Shown: one piece after another, positions 15,001-20,498 of the stretch | How positions within the stretch are numbered: the stretch's first letter is position 1 | How the letters are laid out: each line of letters opens with the position of its first letter | DNA from: a virus | Strand: one strand, 5' to 3' | Virus record (IMG/VR): IMGVR_UViG_3300006751_000194 | Coordinates: 1-20,498 of that record | DNA length: 20,498 bases | The notes under the pieces: generated by a model | What the model saw: the letters and a program-made list of their open reading frames with translations, nothing else | Database searches by the model: none | Told to the model about the DNA's origin: nothing | Program-made: the position numbers and the translations under genes

Positions 15001-18000
15001 GGTGTTTGCTCCACCATGTTTCTTATTTGTATGGAACCCAGCCTTGAATCTTGTATAGTACCTACAACCTTTTCATAATAATCCTTTACTTCTTCATATG
15101 TTTGTTTTTCCATGGCATTTGTTTCTCTTCTTGGAAACATTGCTTTTAACATATCTGTTACTTGGTTTACTTCAGGTATCTGCATGCCTGTATCACGCAT
15201 GAATTCTCTATTGGTTACAAGTTCATGTACTGCAGCATGCATATTATAACCACCAGATAAACGACTTATACCAAGTGTTTTTATTGATTTACCAACAAGG
15301 TATCTTTGCATGTTCTCATACATTTTATCATTAGTTACTACATCACCAAGCATTCGTGACCATTGTTCGTGTAGTTCTAGAAGTCTTGAATCTGAAATAC
15401 TTCTTTGTGCACCAGCATTATTCTCAGGCTTTACAAGATTAATAAGTTTATGCACACGCTTCATGTCTTTATGAGCAGTAGCGAGATCAGCATTAGGAGA
15501 GATTGAAATATCCTCTATTACTTCTTTTGTATCTTTATTGATTACATCTGGAAATCTATTCCCAGACAGTTCATCTCTTAATCCTTTATATAATTGATTA
15601 GCAGTATTCTCATCAAGCGAATGATCACCAGAGCCCTTTAATACTCTTTCAACGTTTAATCTATTAGCGGCCTCAGAAAGCCTTGTATGTACAACGTACC
15701 AAGGGTCTTGTCTTAATATGGAATGATCTCTTCCTTTTGCGTCCCAAGCATCTCCATAAACATATTGCATCAGTTTATCAACAGACCTTTCTTTAACGTT
15801 AATACTTTCCTTGATCATTTCTGTACTAGCTGTTTCATGAGTTGGACGTGCAAATCTTACAACATCTGCTGCTTCTAGTTTTTTAGTTGCCTCAACAAGA
15901 CTAAGTAATGCTTCTCCAGCATCAGATCTTGTACCATCACGCCTATTTGTATTAGCATCGAGGTAAGATGTAAACAGATCCTTGCTCAATCTAGGAACTA
16001 CTATCTTACCATTTATCTCTTCTACGTTAGGAACTCCAAGTTCTGTATACATGTCAATAACAAATTGCTTTATTATATTAATGGGTACATTTGCCTCTCT
16101 TTCTATTCTATTAGCATACCAATCATGTAGTTGATCTCTAGATTCTTTTTTAGTTAACCTTGTTCCATCAAACGTAGTTGAAGATAATTTTTCTATAAGA
16201 TTTGCCGCAGCCTCCTTTGTAAGACTTTGACTTATATCCATTGTTCTTGTTGAATTTGCATTATGAAACTCAACTATATTTTGAGCAATACTCAATTTGT
16301 CACGCCATTGTGTTTTTTCAACTGGATCTTTTACATTCTCTGCTATATACTTAGCACCAGCCGTTCTAAGACCTCCTGCTGGTTCCTGCCCTTCAGGCAC
16401 AACATACTTTTCAGTAGTATGAGGCTCTATTGTTTCCTTTATTGATTGTATTTCCTCAGAGCTTTCAAATGATTTACTGTATATTTTGTTATCCATTTTT
16501 TCAGGATTAACATCACTAAACCCACCATATTTCTGTGCTATTTTTAATGCACTTTCAAAGTTTTTACCACCTATTAAATTCAAACCAGTAACGGTTTCAC
16601 TAAACTGTTTCCCTTTTTGTGAAGCAAACTCTTTTACCTTGCCCGTTTGAAATGGCCCAGTTGGATAAGGAGAACCATGTAAATGAAATGAATGAGGTGT
16701 TCTTGTAAAATACATTGCAGTCATTATGTTTGAAATTTTCTCATAATCAGTTGCGCCAAAACCTTCCATGAAGTTTTTTACACCATGGTTCTTAACAGTT
16801 TCATAAAGACTTGTTAGATTCATTGCAACAGCACCTGTCATCATCCTAGGTAAACTATAGAACATATCTGCACCAACCACTCTTAAAAAATCACCAGGTG
16901 CATCCTTTAAAAATGTCTTACGGGCCTTTGTTAGAAATTCACGTAATTCTTTTAAAGCATCATCAGCATTTTCTTTCGACATTTTACTAATACCTTCCCA
17001 AAACTTTCCTCTTCCAGCATAGCCTAGATCAATTAATATATTACCTCCACTCAAATTATGTAATAACTCAGCATTTGTTTCAAGTTGAGTAGGGGTCATT
17101 TTACTTACAGGTCTTAAAGAATTAATAACACCACGTGTCATATCACGGGTTTTGGTTATAGAACTAGTACGACTACCACCTCTTATAAATTTAACTGGCC
17201 CTAGTATTGAAAATATTGCTGCTTCATGCCCTGCTGTTTCAAGTACATGACCTAATGCAGATTTATGAAGAGCCATTGAATCTTCAGGATTCTCCCAATT
17301 ATAACTTTCATTTATCTTATACTCACCAAAGCCTCTTACTGCACCAATAACAGTACCAAGTATTGCATCATAAGTACTAGCACCTGCTATCCCCCCTGCA
17401 ATTCTAGCTTTATCAGTATCCCCAAATGCCTTCTTTGCTAAATTTAAAGCAGCATTGTCTATTAAGTTCTTTCCTTCACTAGGACTTCTTCTTAGTGCTA
17501 TTTGAAATGCTTCATCTGCAAATTCTGTTAAAAGCGCATCATCAATATTTCCTAATATTGGACGCAAAGCCTCTTCCTTTATTGCAAGCTTTGCTCCTTG
17601 TTGAAAAGCCCCATCAGCAAGTTTTTTATTTGCCTGATAAAATGCACCAGACTTTGATACAATATCAAGAGCACTTGTTGCTATATCAGTCGCTACTTCT
17701 TCTGTTAATTCCTGTGCTCCCTCCTTTTGACCAGCAGTATAGACAACCTTTCCAAATGTTTGAACAATATCATCCTGTGCTAATTTAGTTGCAGTCTTTA
17801 AGCCACCTTGTCCTACACCTATAAGTTGCGCACCTTTAGCAGTCGCTCTTACTCCACCACCCATGACCCTCCCTAACCAACCAAAACTAACTAACATACC
17901 TGCAGCATTACCTACGGTATATCCTATCTTACCAGGGAGTGTAAGCTCTCTGTCTGTTGCTGATGCGGTAAAGTCACCAGCGTATGATTCTTTATCTTGA

Positions 18001-18263
18001 CCTAGCGTAAGAGCTTTTGCTGGTATACTTGTTACAATATTTTCCCATCTATTTGTTTTACCAGTAGCGGCTTCTTCAACTGCATCTGATATTTCAGGAA
18101 TACTCCATCCGAAACCAGTTGAGAATCCCCATGCTGTTTGACCCAATGCTTCAAATACAGTAGGTATAACACCTTCTCTTTGAGAAGGCATGGTTTCTGT
18201 TGAGATTTCAGGGTTCTGTATCTCTTCTAAAAGAGAATCTATATTATAAGGATCGTATCCCAT
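9048..18263 (-). CDS. Giant virion protein (3071 aa) containing a double-psi-barrel RNA polymerase active site
   Basis: Residues about 111-137 (GKIGYTVGNAAGMLVSFGWL onward) and 286-313 are Gly-rich hydrophobic segments, as in ejection proteins that touch membranes. Around 2216-2225 is R-x-P-x4-G-D-L (NRQPRNQAGDL), and about 40 residues later DADYDMDK at 2264-2271. This matches the spacing and order of the RNA polymerase beta'/RDRP active-site barrel (R-x-P, then N-A-D-F-D-G-D in bacteria, D-x-D-G-D in QDE-1). Upstream, DGITFNSSNK ending at K1841 may hold the lysine of the partner barrel. The remaining ~2000 residues are helical, polar and unassigned. The likely role is a packaged polymerase ejected with the genome to transcribe early genes, as shown for the crAss-like phage phi14:2 enzyme. 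T7/N4-type motifs were not found. The gene starts 2 bases after the upstream stop with no clear ribosome-binding site, so it is probably translationally coupled. Confidence 0.8.
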   Translation of the reverse strand: MGYDPYNIDSLLEEIQNPEISTETMPSQREGVIPTVFEALGQTAWGFSTGFGWSIPEISDAVEEAATGKTNRWENIVTSIPAKALTLGQDKESYAGDFTASATDRELTLPGKIGYTVGNAAGMLVSFGWLGRVMGGGVRATAKGAQLIGVGQGGLKTATKLAQDDIVQTFGKVVYTAGQKEGAQELTEEVATDIATSALDIVSKSGAFYQANKKLADGAFQQGAKLAIKEEALRPILGNIDDALLTEFADEAFQIALRRSPSEGKNLIDNAALNLAKKAFGDTDKARIAGGIAGASTYDAILGTVIGAVRGFGEYKINESYNWENPEDSMALHKSALGHVLETAGHEAAIFSILGPVKFIRGGSRTSSITKTRDMTRGVINSLRPVSKMTPTQLETNAELLHNLSGGNILIDLGYAGRGKFWEGISKMSKENADDALKELREFLTKARKTFLKDAPGDFLRVVGADMFYSLPRMMTGAVAMNLTSLYETVKNHGVKNFMEGFGATDYEKISNIMTAMYFTRTPHSFHLHGSPYPTGPFQTGKVKEFASQKGKQFSETVTGLNLIGGKNFESALKIAQKYGGFSDVNPEKMDNKIYSKSFESSEEIQSIKETIEPHTTEKYVVPEGQEPAGGLRTAGAKYIAENVKDPVEKTQWRDKLSIAQNIVEFHNANSTRTMDISQSLTKEAAANLIEKLSSTTFDGTRLTKKESRDQLHDWYANRIEREANVPINIIKQFVIDMYTELGVPNVEEINGKIVVPRLSKDLFTSYLDANTNRRDGTRSDAGEALLSLVEATKKLEAADVVRFARPTHETASTEMIKESINVKERSVDKLMQYVYGDAWDAKGRDHSILRQDPWYVVHTRLSEAANRLNVERVLKGSGDHSLDENTANQLYKGLRDELSGNRFPDVINKDTKEVIEDISISPNADLATAHKDMKRVHKLINLVKPENNAGAQRSISDSRLLELHEQWSRMLGDVVTNDKMYENMQRYLVGKSIKTLGISRLSGGYNMHAAVHELVTNREFMRDTGMQIPEVNQVTDMLKAMFPRRETNAMEKQTYEEVKDYYEKVVGTIQDSRLGSIQIRNMVEQTPGAWYEAIRSSMLTGKGRASQFAVERITEVIDHFQDVISEAEVFGLELRAAAAQRGANTVEQKKLKSLYDASHGDMLQAVRQFKTALDSGDGLMVHAFESRMTKVSDLLELVRESSVDGTHAKYTQEILRQAERALSEAHRNGWTELNVVQEAHKQMERFTIPAKDQIDTALRVSSSQFAQRYNLNITDMTDMFLSYKSMSTTMEKTGEGIMRVLNKIDPTATHGGVRVFTPEQVREIQRTREYVSSVIKKSGTPDPAKFWQQIVEPLMTGIKYNEQIRHRSKAVMEPEGGWNTFNQRLLSDISSITTAYFSSMPIKQYTYKTGRLELANKQVGYTEKHGVQGIISALNATSEISLLSNSFYIDGKYVSKPSRRQMDRIIKELESGEGVPVEMENGFREFLGDKKKVEDHAKAQGNNTIDLSKQRFKVIAADESTLILVRMGRDNRIQQDLLSGFRRSGEDANGDRMPGGHLYEKLQASLDQNQFPSKMLELVDRINEGKLRDNDIHDAIVLTRLINDRPSLIRKWADLPTEERKKAWKYLKLSEMKNGFVGHEENLARVRSFLEGAADSDRSGFFKNVLDQARIFLPKDKNAKFPKLKMLTVADEMVHEGGKVNIFSSIDHKKAELSELLSKEIISQRTYDDNIQSYEKLTKSIVDGETFLSKRAFIGNLAMMGGISPDMVSFNPDGSVKEIKVGGIKPTISHTDIKTDMSDMASYGRVKEYYSKTAFKYNPEFDALLDRLGVDGITFNSSNKVNEFRNNNTSDWYNTDLKAMESTIRDGGRNVHASLKPIESFDKLSKDFASVSDWLSKDNIIFDKTNISEIPFESINLKSLGQPHDPLVGSNLGVHMHHNVGIREWINLDAKLDNVYHSFENYVDPYYATRLAKDLFAHSSETGDMTWLNTGIDHFLKHDGLLTSPWQRTKIEEKIIPYFMNNGMIAAGRVPEGSLDVMTADMGGLKTSVMRSEADGTRSVQLYGEFLQSKHSAEKPFKLGGTQDRPDVQSVIIQRVDHSNANSGGELVQRKSDAFMVKRGGEKYLIIEGKAIDKDGNLRDIYNDSKLEYQLDSKTKDSDVKKAQALNRNLFKQVEKKENEFLARLENLDNVNYSEAMTELYQFDNTMAVGSINNRQPRNQAGDLVISRLKAFEGKDGKIVTHNGDLAGNSSRMNHADAINPQDADYDMDKSSSFVAAPNRLWAEAARLSGYRTVNDIKGLNAIFDDVFSKASPELFTFEGDPQQYKAEMNATDLTRGRFVKMHQTLTYLHNIYRESPLLVNMKHLNDPHRMMEVRLNVDKLRYFDTVDEVSSSVKLFLDMYKQNPKFYTENPDALMRELFFGFNRGGVEHKGLFELRDGKDGSILKENINYQSERMKQVRDDIYYGLISPINKYLRYNKGTTVDETNRDMSATLQDYQRARQGLMFSILPKHGRNHKVIDGIYDNTGMYESANNFFDRSQNPFDFAMRRLNSIANKNHSFDESKPSSHRILEYIQSGRVPNNWTLPKDIAPEIADQFQMNRIAETAMREMQMKSGDIAQLDFMAADLRRINGKLEYLNSIGGRGNDIQSTAEYKSLLEKKVRTEELKSIIEERLSYDPGNPKNDYDYNPVKKKGGKPGVYTNFKNKPVVIINKQGETREVVLPGKSNIKFLGASDKLVINGHRYEIVEGEIQTGLRADYKAFGGEVRYVHKDGRIDHISRAEQVFIDREYNNLRSDINNAYANLPDRTQSALGEYAARRTALILDKLASPDFADQPARQFALLARMLRPSWDPNVSPIETMRFGNHSRTSSIGSVKYIENKLAKTVYNTLSQVANGSVQAKGGLDKISANELLRDLIATSRNYYVQERTGIEVDMRKLEKVGFTEPTELPNGYMTDAQYLDKGIFQLLRDGNSKQRQAAGIMYDYMSGKKLVDSATLYRASKEMERNGIPVDQQFMMKVYDRQTNTFGDIEVRNFGMIDAYRGRNMGQGGSIKESTKGRVEELFKCLTLD
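11454..11618 (-). other. RNA polymerase catalytic motif (R-x-P ... GDL ... DxDxDxD) within the giant gene
   Basis: This segment codes residues 2216-2270. R2216 and P2218 start the R-x-P element, G2223-D2224-L2225 matches the P-G-D element of RDRP-type enzymes, and D2264, D2266, D2268 and D2270 form the metal-binding cluster. The best-conserved triad is probably D2266/D2268/D2270. Bacterial beta' has about 35 residues between R-x-P and NADFDGD; here it is about 48. The Gly of DGD is Met here, so it is closer to crAss-like/YonO-type variants than to cellular enzymes. Confidence 0.72.
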
Positions 18264-18265
18264 TA

Positions 18266-19282
18266 CTATTGGTCTGAGTAGTCATATTGTGGATCCCAAA
18301 CGTCTATTTCTTCAGTAAATGTAATTGGATCCACTTGTGAAGAATCTGCTTGATAGTCCTTTATGGCTGCTAATGCCTCATCGGCTTGCATAAAAGGATT
18401 CCTGTCAAATCCTTCAAGCCTTGCTATTTCCTCAGGTATTGGTAGAAAATCAGGAGGGCCTTCTCTTAATGGATCAACCATTCTAGATAAAGCCATTAAA
18501 GGCTCAGGATCATTGGCCATGGGACTCAGTGGTTGAGGATCCATTTCGGATGAAGGAGTATGTAAAACAAAATCTTCATTACTAGCAGTAACTGCTCTAC
18601 CAAGAGGGTTGGCTTCGATTATCCCTATATATCTTTCTCTCATATCTCTATATTCTTCAGTATCAGGTATTGTCTTATATACTTCACCTAATTGCCTTGT
18701 TAAATCATCCCTTATTTTTAAATTTCTATTTAATTCCGTTAATTTTTCACCAAATCTTTCATCACCGTAAGACGCAGGACTTAACAGAACATCGCTTTCC
18801 TTAGATAGTTCTTTACTATATTGATATAATACCCTATCAAAGTATTCCATTCCCTCTGTTGGTGGAAGTTTAAAAAGATAAGATTCGGGCCTAAGATGAA
18901 ACTTAACACCAGTTTCTGGCCTTAAACCCTCAGCCTCTTCGGCTTTTTCTTTCCCAGCAATACTCATTTTCTCTCTCCAACCAGGTATAGCGCCTTTGGG
19001 CTTAGAAGTGATTATGTCTGGAAAGTCAATAGAATGTTCTGGAGTATCTATTGTATTTATTAAACTATCCAATCTAATACTGTCTGCTTTTATACTATCA
19101 GTTACAGCAGTGTATGCTTGATCAAATACAGTAGAATCCATATTCCTTAATGAATCTGGAGTTATGTTTAAAAATTGTGCAGTCTCCTTTACTTTAAACA
19201 CATTATCCATTGAGTCTATTTTAGTCTCGACTGCCTCATCAAATTCAGTTTCGGCTATCATATCTATTAACCAATCACTCAT
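18266..19282 (-). CDS. Acidic virion-block protein (338 aa), unknown function
   Basis: The protein is strongly acidic and mostly low-complexity helical/disordered. The N-terminal 90 residues contain repeated D-S-I/L patterns (TDSIKADSIRLDSLINTID). The middle (about 130-225) is more globular and charged. The C-terminal third is Pro/Asp/Glu-rich with the repeated D-P-x-P-L motif (MDPQPL, NDPEPL) and ends DPQYDYSDQ. The start at 19282 is supported by GGAG 8 bases upstream on the minus strand and overlaps the upstream gene by 8 bases; 2 bases separate it from the giant gene. Its context suggests a small partner, chaperone or scaffold for the giant RNA-polymerase protein. That is inference only; no family is recognised. 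Confidence 0.65.
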   Translation of the reverse strand: MSDWLIDMIAETEFDEAVETKIDSMDNVFKVKETAQFLNITPDSLRNMDSTVFDQAYTAVTDSIKADSIRLDSLINTIDTPEHSIDFPDIITSKPKGAIPGWREKMSIAGKEKAEEAEGLRPETGVKFHLRPESYLFKLPPTEGMEYFDRVLYQYSKELSKESDVLLSPASYGDERFGEKLTELNRNLKIRDDLTRQLGEVYKTIPDTEEYRDMRERYIGIIEANPLGRAVTASNEDFVLHTPSSEMDPQPLSPMANDPEPLMALSRMVDPLREGPPDFLPIPEEIARLEGFDRNPFMQADEALAAIKDYQADSSQVDPITFTEEIDVWDPQYDYSDQ

Positions 19283-20498
19283 CTGACCACTCCGCTATTG
19301 ATTTTAATACCTCAGCTCTACCATATTTTTGAATTATTTGAGGCACTAATGTTTTTGTAAGTTCTTTATCTCCAGAATCATGAGCATTCTTTAATAAAAG
19401 ATAATCAGTTGTAAGTTTAAATGGCTTGTTAGAGTCTTTCCCAGGTGTTATTAGACTTTGTAAGGAAGCGTCATCAATTGAAACAAAACCTTCATTATTA
19501 ACTTTTAATTGAAACTCATCCATTGCTTCTTGACTTGATACATCTATACCTGTAACCTGTTCAAAAGCAAAAGCAAGTTCTTGAGCCTCCATCAGTTTCC
19601 CTTCCTTTATTAAATCATTATAGTCCATTGCTCTTTTTTTCGATAGAGACATTAGATCCAATCCTGTGCCTGGCACACCAGAGGCTCCCTTTAAGCCTTG
19701 AACTGCATTAAACCCCTCTACATAGATAGTTTCTAATGCTTGCTGAATTTTAGGAGCAACATTAGTAAGTGTTGCTTGTTGAAGCTCAGTTAAACCCTTT
19801 GGCATCTGTCCAGTTGAATTATATTTCCTAATAATATCTAAACTTAATCCTTGCCCCTTGACACTTTGTAATATTTTATTATAACTAAGGGGATCAATAC
19901 TAGCGGCTAAATTATCTTTTGCTCTTTGAAGCTTTGCTACGTCTAATGCATATGCTGCCCTTTCTCCAATTCTTTCTTCATCACTATAGCCAGAAACAAT
20001 AGTTGACTGCTTTAATAGATCACTAAATGGATTTAAAGTATTAGTCGCCACATTTGTATAAATAGACTTATATGCTTTATCTGTTGCTTGGGTGTCTAAT
20101 TTACCCTGAGTAGTCTCATTAGATTCCCTACTTGCATCTATGACATGTTGCTTATATTCTATATTTATAAGACTCATGGCATCTAGACCCATTGCCTTAT
20201 TCATTGCCGCAATATCCATTTGAGTAGGTTTAACATAAGCATCTTTAAGCCATGGTTTTATATCTAGATCAATACCGCTTACGTCTGCATAACCACCCTC
20301 ACCCTCAAGCATAAAATCGCCTGGATCATATGCTTTTGAATCGGTACCACCCTCATATCCTCCTGCACCACCACTGATGTATTTTTTCATTTTACTAATA
20401 TCTTCAATCCTAGATAAGGCTTGCATTTTACCAGTGTCTAAACGATCAATAAGTTTATTTATATCTGTTATTTCTTGTTTTAATTTACCAAAAACCCC
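19275..20498 (-). CDS. Virion-block protein, 5'-partial at the right window edge (>=407 aa)
   Basis: Although an ATG lies at 20424-20426, the frame stays open to the right edge (24 more codons reading GVFGKLKQEITDINKLIDRL and on). The gene therefore probably starts outside the window, and the N-terminal visible part looks coiled coil. The protein is helical and polar, with a Gly/Tyr-rich patch (GGAGGYEGGTDSKAYD) about 40 residues into the visible part. No catalytic motif is recognised. The stop TGA overlaps the start of the 338-aa gene by 8 bases, indicating coupled translation. By position at the head of the giant-protein cluster it is likely a virion structural or ejection component. This assignment rests only on context. 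Confidence 0.6.
   Translation of the reverse strand, partial: GVFGKLKQEITDINKLIDRLDTGKMQALSRIEDISKMKKYISGGAGGYEGGTDSKAYDPGDFMLEGEGGYADVSGIDLDIKPWLKDAYVKPTQMDIAAMNKAMGLDAMSLINIEYKQHVIDASRESNETTQGKLDTQATDKAYKSIYTNVATNTLNPFSDLLKQSTIVSGYSDEERIGERAAYALDVAKLQRAKDNLAASIDPLSYNKILQSVKGQGLSLDIIRKYNSTGQMPKGLTELQQATLTNVAPKIQQALETIYVEGFNAVQGLKGASGVPGTGLDLMSLSKKRAMDYNDLIKEGKLMEAQELAFAFEQVTGIDVSSQEAMDEFQLKVNNEGFVSIDDASLQSLITPGKDSNKPFKLTTDYLLLKNAHDSGDKELTKTLVPQIIQKYGRAEVLKSIAEWSDE

Noticed and set aside
9048-18263. T7/N4-type single-subunit RNA polymerase in the giant protein
   Set aside because: I found no D-x2-G-R, R-x3-K and HD motif set in order; the visible motifs fit the double-psi-barrel class instead.
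1-20498. CRISPR array, insertion sequence, integrase or attachment site
   Set aside because: No spaced direct repeats, transposase or recombinase motifs or flanking inverted repeats were seen on either strand.

Overview
The window looks like part of a tailed bacteriophage genome. The DNA is AT-rich with tightly packed, mostly overlapping genes. The left third (about 1-6077, + strand) is a DNA-replication/recombination operon, and the right two thirds (6069-20498, - strand) hold only four very large or long genes of virion-protein character. The two blocks converge tail to tail and overlap by 9 bases at 6069-6077. No host gene, tRNA, integrase or insertion sequence was seen. The host cannot be named from the sequence; an environmental, perhaps marine, phage is a guess from style only.

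Plus-strand block: a 5'-partial unknown protein (1-239); a 50-aa membrane peptide (249-401); a Sak4/AAA_24-type RecA-like ATPase whose Walker A motif lies at the C-terminus, so the fold appears circularly permuted (398-1144); an OB-fold SSB-like protein ending DEPPF (1144-1731); a hairpin (1746-1785); a small conserved phage protein (1805-2107); an AEP primase fused to a DnaB/RecA-type helicase (2104-3849); a small zinc-binding protein (3846-4046); a Gp157-family protein (4027-4521); small unknowns; a 62-aa protein with the layout of a single histone fold (4943-5131); a GTG-started 54-aa protein (5140-5304); two more small unknowns; and a PDDEXK/Hjc-like resolvase-type nuclease (5757-6077). 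Most junctions are ATGA or TAATG overlaps, so the block is probably one translationally coupled operon making the replisome, single-strand annealing and nuclease functions. A strong hairpin at 6096-6124 should end it.

Minus-strand block, in transcription order from right to left: a >=407-aa protein (5'-partial at the right edge), a 338-aa acidic protein, a 3071-aa giant protein and a 958-aa protein. The giant protein has glycine-rich hydrophobic segments near its N-terminus. At residues 2216-2270 it has an R-x-P-x4-G-D-L motif followed by a D-x-D-x-D-x-D cluster. This is the arrangement of the active-site double-psi beta-barrel of multisubunit, QDE-1-like and crAss-phage RNA polymerases. The simplest reading is a virion-packaged RNA polymerase inside an ejected giant protein, comparable to the crAss-like phage virion RNAP but paired here with a Sak4/SSB/AEP-primase replication module that is not typical of crAss-like phages. 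The 958-aa protein is probably another ejected internal protein.

The main points for follow-up are the DxDxDxD polymerase in the 3071-aa protein, the circularly permuted Sak4 ATPase, the phage-encoded histone-fold candidate, and the 239-base gap at 4704-4942.
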